This document shows, piece by piece, positions 1 to 9,008 of a stretch of 64,000 nucleotides of DNA. Position 1 is the stretch's first letter; every line of letters starts with the position of its first letter. A program made the translations under genes and the position numbers. The stretch is from Pelagimonas phthalicica (GTDB lineage Bacteria; Pseudomonadota; Alphaproteobacteria; Rhodobacterales; Rhodobacteraceae): assembly GCF_004364805.1 (NCBI RefSeq), contig NZ_SOAP01000001.1, forward strand, positions 248,001-312,000. The letters are read 5' to 3'. Under the pieces are notes generated by a model. The model did no database searches and had not been told where the DNA came from. It saw nothing but the letters and a program-made list of their open reading frames with translations.

Positions 1-2016
1 GCTCAGGGGATTGATCCGGCTGAGATTGATCTGGCCGAAAGGGTGCAAATTCGCCCACGCGATGCGCAGCAAAGCCTGGAGGTTGCCTTTGGCACGCCCT
101 CTGACATGGAAGCGGATTTTGTGCAGGCTCATCAGCAGCGGTTCGGGTTTGCGCCCGACACCAGTGACCTCATCATTGATGTGCTGGTGGTCGAAGCCAT
201 TGGCCGCACAGGCGAACAAGTCAGCCTTCCAGACCCGCATGAGACAACACTTGATCAGACATCCGTTTCTGTGTGCTTTGAGAAAGAGTGGCAGAATGTG
301 CCCTTGGTCAACCGCGCCAGTTTGGCGGTGGGTGACTCCGTCGATGGCCCCGCAATCCTGACGGAACCCACCGGAACCAATGTCATTGAACCTGGGTGGC
401 GCGCGACCTGCGCCAAGGGGGGAAACCTTGTGCTCGAACGCGTCGTTCCCATCACACGGGCCGAAGCGATCGGCACCTTGGTGGATCCTGTGATGCTTGA
501 GGTCTTCAATAACCTCTTCATGTCCATTGCCGAGCAGATGGGGGCCACTTTGGCCAACACGGCCTATTCGGTGAACATCAAAGAGCGGTTCGATTTCTCT
601 TGCGCGATCTTTGACCAGCATGGCGATCTGGTCGCCAATGCGCCGCATGTGCCGGTGCATCTGGGTTCAATGTCGGAAAGTGTCCGCACGATCCTGCGCG
701 AAAATGCCGGCAGCATCCGCCCGGGCGATGTGTTCATGATGAACAACCCCTATAATGGCGGCACGCATTTGCCCGATGTCACGGTGATCACGCCGGTCTT
801 TGATCCTGACGGGGACAGGATCATCTACACAGTGGCGTCGCGTGGGCATCATGCAGATATCGGTGGCAAAACACCGGGCTCAGCCCCTCCGGACAGCCGC
901 GTGATCGTGGAAGAAGGCGTTGTCATAGACAACTTCCTACTCGTGGATCGCGGCACGTTGCGCGACACCGAAACCCGCGCCCTGCTTGCGTCCGGAACCT
1001 ATCCTTGCCGCAATGTCGATCAGAACATGGCTGATCTGGCCGCCCAAATCGCAGCCAATGCAACAGGCGTTTCCGAACTTCAGAAAATCACCAAACAGTT
1101 CGGGATCAACGCCGTGCACGCATATATGGGCCATGTTCAGGACAATGCCGAAGAAAGCGTCCGACGTGTGCTGGACGTGCTGAAGGATGGCCGTTTCAGC
1201 TACCCGATGGATGACGGTTCCAAGATCGAAGTGGACATCCAGGTCGACCGGGAAAACCGCTCGGCGACGATTGATTTCACCGGCACATCCCCGCAAAGCG
1301 CCTTGAACTACAATGCGCCAATGGCGATCTGCCGGGCCGTGGTGCTCTATGTCTTCAGAACGCTTGTCGGGCGTGACATTCCCATGAACGAAGGCTGCCT
1401 CAAACCTCTGGAATTGATCGTCCCCGAAGGCTCGATGATCAATCCCAAATCCCCTGCGGCTGTGATCTCGGGCAATACCGAGGTCAGCCAGTCGATTGCA
1501 GACGCGCTTTATGGCGCTCTTGGTGTCATCGCAGGTAGCCAAGGCACGATGAACAATTTCGTATATGGCAATGACGTATACCAAAACTATGAAACCATTT
1601 GCGGCGGTACAGGTGCGGGCGATGGATTCCATGGAACCAGCGCGGTGCACAGTCACATGACCAATACGCGCATGACGGATCCAGAGGTTCTTGAAACCCG
1701 GTTTCCCGTCCGAGTTGATGAATTCTCAATCCGGCAAGGCTCTGGTGGGAGCGGAGAGTTTCGCGGAGGCAATGGCATCATCCGCCGATTGACCTTTAAC
1801 GAGGCCATGACGGTCACGACCTTGACCTCTCACAGGGTCGTTCCGCCACAGGGGGCGCAGGGCGGTGTTCCGGGCGCAACCGGGGAAAACTCGGTTCATC
1901 GAGCGAATGGCGCAATTGAAACCCTGCAAGGCAACGACCAGACCGATTTGGCACCCGGGGACAGCTTTGTCATGAAAACACCCGGCGGCGGCGGTTACGG
2001 TTGCCCGCAGCCATGA
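1..2016 (+). CDS. 5-oxoprolinase / N-methylhydantoinase, 3' part (HyuA C-terminus fused to HyuB)
   Basis: The frame is open from base 1, so the gene starts outside the window. About the first 150 residues seen match the end of a HyuA-type domain. From VDPVMLEVFNNLFMSIAEQM onward the sequence is a HyuB-type domain, with the typical NNPYNGGTHLPD motif and the C-terminal GSGGSGEFRGGNG and PGGGGYG motifs. This family hydrolyses 5-oxoproline or hydantoins using ATP. Full-length fused proteins are about 1200 residues, so roughly half is present. Substrate cannot be told from sequence. The stop is TGA at 2014-2016. Confidence 0.85.
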   Translation, partial: AQGIDPAEIDLAERVQIRPRDAQQSLEVAFGTPSDMEADFVQAHQQRFGFAPDTSDLIIDVLVVEAIGRTGEQVSLPDPHETTLDQTSVSVCFEKEWQNVPLVNRASLAVGDSVDGPAILTEPTGTNVIEPGWRATCAKGGNLVLERVVPITRAEAIGTLVDPVMLEVFNNLFMSIAEQMGATLANTAYSVNIKERFDFSCAIFDQHGDLVANAPHVPVHLGSMSESVRTILRENAGSIRPGDVFMMNNPYNGGTHLPDVTVITPVFDPDGDRIIYTVASRGHHADIGGKTPGSAPPDSRVIVEEGVVIDNFLLVDRGTLRDTETRALLASGTYPCRNVDQNMADLAAQIAANATGVSELQKITKQFGINAVHAYMGHVQDNAEESVRRVLDVLKDGRFSYPMDDGSKIEVDIQVDRENRSATIDFTGTSPQSALNYNAPMAICRAVVLYVFRTLVGRDIPMNEGCLKPLELIVPEGSMINPKSPAAVISGNTEVSQSIADALYGALGVIAGSQGTMNNFVYGNDVYQNYETICGGTGAGDGFHGTSAVHSHMTNTRMTDPEVLETRFPVRVDEFSIRQGSGGSGEFRGGNGIIRRLTFNEAMTVTTLTSHRVVPPQGAQGGVPGATGENSVHRANGAIETLQGNDQTDLAPGDSFVMKTPGGGGYGCPQP

Positions 2017-2047
2017 GGGCATAACGGCTGGATCCAGAACAGGTATG

Positions 2048-2073
2048 GATGCCATGTTTGACCACATGGCATC
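2048..2073. terminator. Hairpin between convergent genes
   Basis: A perfect 10-bp stem (GATGCCATGT, loop TTGACC, ACATGGCATC) lies between the convergent hydantoinase and FBPase-like genes. There is no T-run after it, so it would be a weak bidirectional terminator or mRNA end-stabiliser. Confidence 0.4.
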
Positions 2074-2196
2074 TCATCAGACCATGTCCTTTGAGGAAAG
2101 TTGGCTTAAGTCTTTACTTGCGTCAAAGCACTCGAAGTCAGACGGAACCTGTTCCAAAGCTGTAAAGGCCTGGACCATACAGTCAATCTCGTAGCC

Positions 2197-3069
2197 TTAG
2201 CCCAACAGGACGAATGAGCGTTGATGAGCCTCCAAGGGCATGAGGTCAAGGATCGGGGTTCGACCGTTTGTTACTTTGCCACCTGCCGCTTCAAGGATCA
2301 TGGCCATAGGATAGGCTTCGAAAAATAGGCGGAGACTTCCCCTGTGCGACGGGTTTTCATCCTCGACACGACAGGGAAAGATCGCCCCGCATAACAGGAG
2401 ACTGTGAACCTCAGCCACTATTGAAGCTGTCCAGCGCATAACAAGGTTTTGGATGGGTGCCCGCCGGGGCGACAGGGTGATTACAAATTCTACTGCGTTC
2501 TGCGGAACCGTCACATCGGGATGGGTCAAAATGAACGTGTCCGTTTCGGGATCAAGGCTGAACCCTTGGACACGGTTTCCAATTGTCAGCACCAACATGG
2601 TCGACGGGCCATAGATCGCATAGCCGGCGCAAACCAGCTGCCGCCCTGAGGGCAGAGCGGTCTTTCCGCAATCCTTTGACACTTTGTACACAGCGAAAAT
2701 GGATCCAACCGGAAGACCAACATCAAGATTGTAAGCGCCATTCAAAGGATCATAGGCCACAACAAAATCGCCGGTTTGGGGATCTTTCAACGTTATGACC
2801 TCGTCGACTTCCTCAGAGATCAGCATTGCGACGCCAGCATGAGCCGCACAGCCTCGCGCAAACACATCGTCTGCCAACAACTCGTGCGGGTTTTGCAGGT
2901 CACCCTGTCGATTGGCTGAACCCACCTCATCCGGATTGCTGTGTAAAGCAGAGCGACGAACCAGTGACGAAATGGACCAGCAGGCGCTGGCAATCCGGTC
3001 GAGAAGATCATGCAGACTTGCGTCGCCTACCTCGCGGTCGAGATAGGCGTGAAGTGTTTCCTGTTCCAT
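2197..3069 (-). CDS. Class I fructose-1,6-bisphosphatase-like protein with altered active site
   Basis: 290 residues from MEQETLHAYL. The start was chosen because it sits just after the stop of the kinase gene (3074), giving a tight operon. The FBPase fold is recognisable: LISEEVDEV, then DPLNGAYNLDVGLPVGSIF, then LRLFFEAYPMAMILEAAGGK. In working enzymes the second motif reads DPLDGSSN, and its second Asp binds metal. Here it is Asn, and SS is AY. The HR of VADxHR is HS, and the Lys before LRLxYE is Ser. Either a pseudoenzyme or an enzyme for another phosphate ester. It is the last gene of the ABC importer/dihydroxyacetone kinase operon, so a triose or polyol phosphate role is plausible but inferred. 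Confidence 0.7.
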   Translation of the reverse strand: MEQETLHAYLDREVGDASLHDLLDRIASACWSISSLVRRSALHSNPDEVGSANRQGDLQNPHELLADDVFARGCAAHAGVAMLISEEVDEVITLKDPQTGDFVVAYDPLNGAYNLDVGLPVGSIFAVYKVSKDCGKTALPSGRQLVCAGYAIYGPSTMLVLTIGNRVQGFSLDPETDTFILTHPDVTVPQNAVEFVITLSPRRAPIQNLVMRWTASIVAEVHSLLLCGAIFPCRVEDENPSHRGSLRLFFEAYPMAMILEAAGGKVTNGRTPILDLMPLEAHQRSFVLLG

Positions 3070-3073
3070 CGGA

Positions 3074-4693
3074 TCAGCTTGCGAGATGTTCGAACAGGCG
3101 GGCCACCGCTTCGGCGCCGGGATCAATATGACCATCCAACTGCTCGGCATTGATATAGCTTGCGCGCCCGGCCTTTGCTGATGTCAGGCTCGCCGTGTAA
3201 TCCGCCCCTTTGCGGGCTGCCGCCGCAGCCGCCGCAACGCTTGTTCCCAACTCCTCAAGAGCAGGCAACAGCGCGTCAACCATTGTGCGATCACCGGGAT
3301 TGGCCCCGCCGATCTGCCGCATCCGCTCCAGCCCCATCTTGAGGGCATCTTTCATCGGTAAACCAGACGACGAAGCGTCTCCTGCCGCTGCGAAAAAGAT
3401 GGCCAGCAAAACGCCTGATGATCCGCCCATGGTTTGGCTCAACTCCAGCCCGATCGCGCGATAAAGCTGTGTGTGATCCGCCAGCGGCAGGGTGTCCATC
3501 GCTTCGATCAAGGCGCGCGCAGCAGTGGCCAAAGTCGAGCCCGTGTCGCCATCCCCTGACTTCGCATCAAGCAAATTCAGATCCGCTTCGGAGGCGATCA
3601 GCACATTGCAGCAGGCTGTCAGAAACGCCTTGGTCGGTTCATGTTGGGATGCAGGCGCGCGAATGGGGGATAGCCCATCCGGCAATGGCAGAACCTCGGG
3701 CACATGAACGGTGTTGCAACCGGGCCAGGCCGGGGCACCAACGGCCTGGGCCAGCAGCTCTTCGTCGCCATTGGACAGTTCCAACAGCGATACCGAAAAA
3801 CCGTGCATATCCAGCGCTGTCATCATCGCGTCGGGGCCGATCACATGCCTGATATTCTGCCCGATCTCAGAGGCCAATAAGGTCTCCGTCAGGATCAGCA
3901 TTTCAAGAAACGAGGCCCCGCCCAGATTGTTGATCAGCGCGACATGGGGCGTTTGCGGCATTCCCGCCGCCAGTTTCTCGGATATCAGCGCAATCGCATC
4001 CCGCGCCCCGCGCGAGGCGACCTGCTCCACACCGGCCTCGCCGTGGATTCCCAATCCCAGTTCCGCCATGCCCTGCGGGATACGCTGTTCCTTGAGCGAG
4101 CCGGGAACGGTGCAGGTGTCCAAAGACATGCCGATGCTGCGGGTCGCTTTGATCACACGTTCGGCGGCTAGGGTGCAGGCCTCGAGGTTAGATCCGTTTT
4201 CCGCCATGGCACCGGCGATCTTATGGACAAAAAGGGTGCCCGCAACCCCGCGCGCCTGCGGCAGGTCGGGCAAGGCGACATCATCGTCGACAATCACCAT
4301 GGAAACCTTGTGACCAAAGGCCCGCGCACGTTCGGCCGCAAGGCCAAAGTTCAGGCGGTCACCGGTGTAATTCTTGACAATCAACAGACAGCCCGCCGGA
4401 CCAGTCACCGCCAGAATGCCCGCCAAAACGGCGTCAACGGAAGGTGAGGCAAAGACATCGCCGCAGACCGCCGCGGTCAACATGCCTTCGCCCACGAAAC
4501 CCGCATGGGCAGGTTCGTGTCCCGAGCCGCCGCCAGAGACCAGCGCGACCTTGGATTTGTCCCAATCAGAGCGCACGACAACGCGAATATGCGGATACCC
4601 GTCAAGCCGCGTCAGCTTGCCCCCGGCTGCAGCAATCGTTCCGTCGATTGCCTGTGTGACCATGTCTTCCTTGGCGTTGATAAAATGTTCCAT
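3074..4693 (-). CDS. Dihydroxyacetone kinase, DhaK-DhaL fusion
   Basis: 539 residues. Residues 1 to about 330 are a DhaK domain (GGGSGHEPAHAGFVGEGM near 53-70). His217, in GLGIHGEAG, is the residue expected to bind the substrate covalently. The remainder is a DhaL domain whose SGDGDTGSTL motif supplies the Mg-ATP binding aspartates. A fusion of this kind is an ATP-dependent kinase of dihydroxyacetone or a related triose/tetrose, not the PTS form. It lies directly downstream of the ABC ATPase genes (11-nt gap) and probably phosphorylates the imported substrate or its oxidised product. Confidence 0.9.
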   Translation of the reverse strand: MEHFINAKEDMVTQAIDGTIAAAGGKLTRLDGYPHIRVVVRSDWDKSKVALVSGGGSGHEPAHAGFVGEGMLTAAVCGDVFASPSVDAVLAGILAVTGPAGCLLIVKNYTGDRLNFGLAAERARAFGHKVSMVIVDDDVALPDLPQARGVAGTLFVHKIAGAMAENGSNLEACTLAAERVIKATRSIGMSLDTCTVPGSLKEQRIPQGMAELGLGIHGEAGVEQVASRGARDAIALISEKLAAGMPQTPHVALINNLGGASFLEMLILTETLLASEIGQNIRHVIGPDAMMTALDMHGFSVSLLELSNGDEELLAQAVGAPAWPGCNTVHVPEVLPLPDGLSPIRAPASQHEPTKAFLTACCNVLIASEADLNLLDAKSGDGDTGSTLATAARALIEAMDTLPLADHTQLYRAIGLELSQTMGGSSGVLLAIFFAAAGDASSSGLPMKDALKMGLERMRQIGGANPGDRTMVDALLPALEELGTSVAAAAAAARKGADYTASLTSAKAGRASYINAEQLDGHIDPGAEAVARLFEHLAS

Positions 4694-4704
4694 GCTGCCC
4701 TCCC

Positions 4705-5700
4705 TCAGGCCACGCGCGCGCCAGAGGCGTCAAAGTAATAAGGTTTCTCGGGGCGGATTTTGACAATATCGCCCTCGCTAAGCTCCGTATGTGCATCCGT
4801 AACCGTGATCAGGTCGTGGTTTTTGAAAGCCAGATGCAATCGCGTCTGATCACCCAGATGTTCCACGCGTTTGACCATGCTGTCCTCTCCCTCGCCCTGC
4901 ACGATATGTTCTGGACGCAGACCGATGGTTTCCGCCGCTTGCGGCGCACCTCCAAACAAATCAGCGGGCACCACGTTGATGCGCGGCTGCCCCAGACGGC
5001 TGGCGGCATAAACGCTGACCGGGTTTTCATAGATCTCGCGCGGAGTTCCAAATTGCACCAGCCTGCCATTGTCCAGCACCCCCACATGGGTGGCTATGGT
5101 CATGGCTTCGATCTGGTCATGGGTCACATAAAGCAGCGTCGCGCCGGAATTTGCCTGGATGTTTTTCAACTCGATCCGAAGATCTGATCGCAACTTGGCA
5201 TCCAAAGAGCTGAGCGGTTCGTCCATCAGGTAGACTGACGGGTTGCGAACCAAGGCCCGCCCAATCGACACCCGCTGCATTTCACCACCTGACAAGGCCG
5301 TGGCCTTGTTGCCCAGTTTATGGCTGATCTGTAGAATCTCGGCCACCTCGCCTACCTTCTGGTCAATCACCGATTGCCGGGTGCGCAGGATCGGGGATTT
5401 CAGCGGAAACTCAAGGTTTTGCCGAACCGTCAAATGCGGATAGAGCGAATATTGCTGAAACACCATGGCGACATCGCGCTGCGCAGGTGTGAGCCCAGCC
5501 ATATCGCGCCCGCCGATGCTCACATGCCCGGCATCGGGCTTGTCAAGCCCCGACACCATGCGCAAAGTCGTGGTCTTGCCCGCACCGGTCGGCCCAAGCA
5601 AAACGACAAAGGACCCGTCCGGCACCGTCATGTTCACATTGTCCAAGGCAGTTTCATCACCAAACGCTTTGGACACGCCGTTTAGAACCACCTCAGCCAT
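4705..5700 (-). CDS. Sugar/polyol ABC transporter ATP-binding protein 2
   Basis: 331 residues, MalK/UgpC type. Walker A is GPTGAGKTT (36-44) and the signature is LSGGEMQR. The C-terminal extension (GLRPEHIV, VEHLGDQTRLH) is the TOBE/MOI regulatory domain of this class. Its start overlaps the end of the upstream ATPase gene by 8 nt. Two non-identical ATPases in one operon match the glycerol importer type (GlpS/GlpT of rhizobia), where they form a heterodimer. Confidence 0.88.
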   Translation of the reverse strand: MAEVVLNGVSKAFGDETALDNVNMTVPDGSFVVLLGPTGAGKTTTLRMVSGLDKPDAGHVSIGGRDMAGLTPAQRDVAMVFQQYSLYPHLTVRQNLEFPLKSPILRTRQSVIDQKVGEVAEILQISHKLGNKATALSGGEMQRVSIGRALVRNPSVYLMDEPLSSLDAKLRSDLRIELKNIQANSGATLLYVTHDQIEAMTIATHVGVLDNGRLVQFGTPREIYENPVSVYAASRLGQPRINVVPADLFGGAPQAAETIGLRPEHIVQGEGEDSMVKRVEHLGDQTRLHLAFKNHDLITVTDAHTELSEGDIVKIRPEKPYYFDASGARVA

Positions 5701-6790
5701 GCGACAACACCTCCATATTCGCGGCGCTTTTCAGCGCTTTCCCATTTTCTGCATCAAAAAGGGTGATCGTGCGCGGATCAAAGCGCAAACCAGTTTGGTC
5801 GCCAACTTTCACAGCATCAGCTGACGAAAGCCTTGCCTTCACCTCTCCATTTGCAGTGTCCAGGGTCACAATTTGCGTCGTGCCCAGATATTCGGTGGCA
5901 ATCACGCGGCCACGATAAGGGGCCGCATCGTCCAGGCGCACATGTTCGGGACGAATACCAAAGGTCAGTGCACCGTCACGGCCTTCGCGCATCTCGGGCA
6001 TTTCGATGGCCACATCGTTCATCCGCAGCTCGCTCTGGCCGGTGCCGACCATCCCTTGGAAATCTAGGAAATTCATCGGCGGAGAGCCAATAAACTGCGC
6101 AACGAACTTGGTGGCAGGCCAGTCATAGATGTCCTGCGGAACGCCGAATTGCTCGACGACACCGTGGTTCATCACCACAATCTTGTCACCCATTTGCATG
6201 GCCTCAAGCTGATCATGGGTGACATAAACCGTGGTGGCGTTCATCCGATCATGCAGCGCCCGCAATTCTTCGGACATATGTTCGCGGAATTCAGCGTCGA
6301 GCGCGCCAAGCGGCTCGTCCATGAAAAACGCCTTGGGATCGCGGACAATGGCGCGGCCCAAAGCGACCCGTTGCCGATCACCGCCCGACAGACCACCAAC
6401 TGGTTTGTTCAGAATGTCGGTGATGCCAAGGATCTCAGCGATCTCACCGACCTTCTTTTTGACCTCTGGTTTTGGCATCCCCTGGCTCAGCAGCGGATAG
6501 CTGATATTCTTGCCCACATTCATATGCGGGTAGAGGGCGAACATCTGAAAAACAAAGGCGATATCGCGCTGGCTGGCGGGTTTTTGCCCCACCTCTTCGC
6601 CGTCGATATAGATTTCGCCCGATGTTGGCAGTTCAAGCCCCGCCATCATCCGCAGCGTTGTCGTCTTGCCGCAGCCCGACGGCCCCAGCAGCATAAAGAA
6701 TTCTCCGTCCTCAATCGTGAAGGTTGAGGATTGCACAGCCGTAAAGGCCCCGAATTCCTTGCGCACGTTTTCAATGCGAATTTGTGCCAT
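5693..6790 (-). CDS. Sugar/polyol ABC transporter ATP-binding protein 1
   Basis: 365 residues. Walker A is GPSGCGKTT, the signature is LSGGDRQRVALGRA, Walker B is AFFMDEPLGALDAE, and a TOBE-type C-terminal domain follows (GIRPEHVRLDD). Partner of the next ATPase in the operon. The gene begins 10 nt after the stop of the small membrane protein. Confidence 0.88.
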   Translation of the reverse strand: MAQIRIENVRKEFGAFTAVQSSTFTIEDGEFFMLLGPSGCGKTTTLRMMAGLELPTSGEIYIDGEEVGQKPASQRDIAFVFQMFALYPHMNVGKNISYPLLSQGMPKPEVKKKVGEIAEILGITDILNKPVGGLSGGDRQRVALGRAIVRDPKAFFMDEPLGALDAEFREHMSEELRALHDRMNATTVYVTHDQLEAMQMGDKIVVMNHGVVEQFGVPQDIYDWPATKFVAQFIGSPPMNFLDFQGMVGTGQSELRMNDVAIEMPEMREGRDGALTFGIRPEHVRLDDAAPYRGRVIATEYLGTTQIVTLDTANGEVKARLSSADAVKVGDQTGLRFDPRTITLFDAENGKALKSAANMEVLSHG

Positions 6791-6800
6791 TGTGCGCCTC

Positions 6801-6989
6801 CTATTCTGGAAAGTGGCTGACGATGATGAACATCACCGTGCCGATCAGGGTTACGATAAACGAGTAGGTGTAGAGCCCGATGGCGATGGGCTGCATCAAC
6901 ATGATCACACCCAAAGCGATAAGGATCGAAGCCACCATTTCCCACGGACCACGGCGAAGCCGTAGCAGGCCATTGATAAAGTTTGTCAT
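6801..6989 (-). CDS. Small membrane protein of the ABC importer operon
   Basis: 62 residues starting MTNFINGLLR. Two hydrophobic segments follow (about 18-38 and 42-60). Its ATG overlaps the stop of the permease gene (ATGA), so it is translated as part of the operon. Glycerol-type ABC operons of rhizobia also carry a small membrane protein (GlpU) between permease and ATPase genes. This one is at the same place but I cannot assign it to that family. A role in assembling or modulating the importer is inferred only from position. Confidence 0.75.
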   Translation of the reverse strand: MTNFINGLLRLRRGPWEMVASILIALGVIMLMQPIAIGLYTYSFIVTLIGTVMFIIVSHFPE

Positions 6990-7924
6990 TTGCGAACCGC
7001 TCCGAAGGTAATGCCGCGCAACAGGTGCTTGCGCAGAAGCACGGTGAACACCATCACGGGGACAAGGAAGATCGTGGCACCCGCGGCCACAGCCGGCCAA
7101 TCCTTACCGTTCACGCCGATGATATTCGGGATGAAGGGCGGTGCGGTCTGCGCCTCGCCCGAGGTTAGCAAGACCGCAAAGGCATATTCATTCCAAGCAA
7201 AGATCAGACAGAAAATTGCAGTAGACGCGATGCCTGTTGCAGCCTGAGGCAGCACGACTTTGTAGAAAGCCTGAAACCGGGTGTATCCGTCGATCAGGGC
7301 GGCTTCTTCGTATTCCATCGGAATCTCGTCGATGAACCCTTTGAGCAACCAGACCGATAGCGACAGGTTCACCGCCGTATAAAGCAGGATCATGCCAAGA
7401 TGGGTGTCGTTCAGGCCCAAGTTGCGGAACATCAGAAAGATCGGGATCGCGACCGCAATAGGCGGCATCATCCGGGTGGAGAGAATGAAAAAGAGCAGAT
7501 CGTCCTTCAGTGGCACCCGAAACCGGCTGAACGCATAGGCGGCGGCGGTCCCAAGGATCATGCACAGCGCCGTAGACCCAAAGCCGATGATGACCGAATT
7601 GAGAAAACGTTCGCCATAGCGGGACGGACCAGAGATGACTGTGCCCCGCTCCCGCGCGATTTCTTCGTACCAGGTTTGCGGCGGGCCCGCGGCCTCCAGC
7701 ATATCCTCGGTTGCACGTGTGCGGTCGGTAAAGAGGTTCACATACCCTTCGAGCGTCGGCTCAAACACCACCACGGGTGGATAAGCGATGGAATCGGCGG
7801 GTGACTTGAACCCTGTGGCGATGATCCACAGCAGCGGGATAAGTGTGATGACCGCATAGGCGACGACCAGAACTCCAGCAAACCACTTGGTGCCCTTGGT
7901 CGGTTCGGTGACGGAAAAGCTCAT
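6986..7924 (-). CDS. ABC transporter permease 2 (MalG type)
   Basis: 312 residues from MSFSVTEPTKG. The start overlaps the stop of the first permease by ATGA, which fixes it. Six predicted membrane segments. The EAA loop (EEAALIDGYTRFQAFYKVVLPQ) is the ATPase contact site of MalG-type permeases. Forms the channel with the upstream permease. Confidence 0.88.
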   Translation of the reverse strand: MSFSVTEPTKGTKWFAGVLVVAYAVITLIPLLWIIATGFKSPADSIAYPPVVVFEPTLEGYVNLFTDRTRATEDMLEAAGPPQTWYEEIARERGTVISGPSRYGERFLNSVIIGFGSTALCMILGTAAAYAFSRFRVPLKDDLLFFILSTRMMPPIAVAIPIFLMFRNLGLNDTHLGMILLYTAVNLSLSVWLLKGFIDEIPMEYEEAALIDGYTRFQAFYKVVLPQAATGIASTAIFCLIFAWNEYAFAVLLTSGEAQTAPPFIPNIIGVNGKDWPAVAAGATIFLVPVMVFTVLLRKHLLRGITFGAVRK

Positions 7925-8868
7925 CTTTCTTTTACCTTGTTCAGCGCTTTGACATAGATCGACGCAAGGCCGAAGACGGTGACAAAGAGGATGACGGCGT
8001 AAGCAGAGGAGTACCCGGTGCGCCATTTCTCAAACGCCTCACGCTTGAGGTCGATCGAGGTCAGTGTCGTGGTGTTGCCGGGTCCCCCCCCGGTGAGCTG
8101 CACGACAAGATCGAACATCTTGAAATTCTCGATCCCACGGAACAAAACGGCCAACATCAGAAAGGGCAGTGCCATGGGGATCGTGATGGTCCAGAACTGC
8201 CGCCACTTGCTGGCCCGGTCGCATTCCGCCGCCTCATAGATGCTGTCTGGAATGGATCGCAAACCAGCGAGACAGATCAGCATCACAAAAGGTGTCCACA
8301 TCCAGGTATCCGCGATGATGATCGCCCAGGGGGCCAGATGCACATCGCCGATCATCGAGAAACTGGCCGGATCAGCGCCCGTGAAAAACGCGATGACGTA
8401 GTTAAACAGGCCAATCTGCGGCTGATAAAGAAAGGTCCAGAAATTACCGACAACAGCCGGGGACAGCATCATCGGAAAGACGATGATCGTCGTCCAAAGA
8501 TCGTTGCCCTTGAATTTCTTGTTGATCAGGTAAGCCAGCGCAAATCCGATCAGCACCTGCAGCGCAATGGTCCAAAGAAGGAAATGCGCCGTTGCTTGCA
8601 TCGTGTTCCAGATGTCTGGATCATTCAGGATGCGCTCGTAGTTTCGCAGCCCGACCCAATCAACATCTTTGTTGGGGCGGTTCACCCGATAGTTCGTGAA
8701 ACTCAGGCGGATCGTCCAAATCAACGGAAAGATATTGACGGCCAAGAGCAGGAAAATTGTCGGGGCCACGAAAATCCAGGCAATCGTTCGGTCCGAAAGC
8801 CCTTTGATATTACGTGCCATCCCCGGTGGCGTTTTTTCAGCCATCTTTTGTATGGGTGATGCGGTCAT
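7921..8868 (-). CDS. ABC transporter permease 1 (MalF/UgpA type)
   Basis: 315 residues from MTASPIQKMAEK. The start was chosen for its AAGGAAC ribosome site; longer in-frame starts run into the preceding spacer. Six membrane segments, first at about 30-52. The EAA loop is YEAAECDRASKWRQFWTITIP. Lies 140 nt after the binding protein gene, with a hairpin in the gap. Confidence 0.87.
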   Translation of the reverse strand: MTASPIQKMAEKTPPGMARNIKGLSDRTIAWIFVAPTIFLLLAVNIFPLIWTIRLSFTNYRVNRPNKDVDWVGLRNYERILNDPDIWNTMQATAHFLLWTIALQVLIGFALAYLINKKFKGNDLWTTIIVFPMMLSPAVVGNFWTFLYQPQIGLFNYVIAFFTGADPASFSMIGDVHLAPWAIIIADTWMWTPFVMLICLAGLRSIPDSIYEAAECDRASKWRQFWTITIPMALPFLMLAVLFRGIENFKMFDLVVQLTGGGPGNTTTLTSIDLKREAFEKWRTGYSSAYAVILFVTVFGLASIYVKALNKVKER

Positions 8869-8934
8869 CGCTGTTCCTTTTGTGCAGGTGCCCAAAGACG
8901 ACAACCCGCAACTTGTGCCCAATTTAGATATGGC

Positions 8935-8960
8935 CCCAGCCGACCGTTTGATCGGCTGGG
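8935..8960 (-). terminator. Intercistronic hairpin after the binding-protein gene
   Basis: Perfect 9-bp stem CCCAGCCGA / TCGGCTGGG with an 8-nt loop and no T-run. Hairpins at this place in importer operons usually protect the binding-protein message and lower downstream expression. That role is inferred. Confidence 0.5.
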
Positions 8961-9008
8961 ACGTCCGGCGCATGGGGCATCCACATGCGTCCGACAGGGA
9001 GGTTATGG

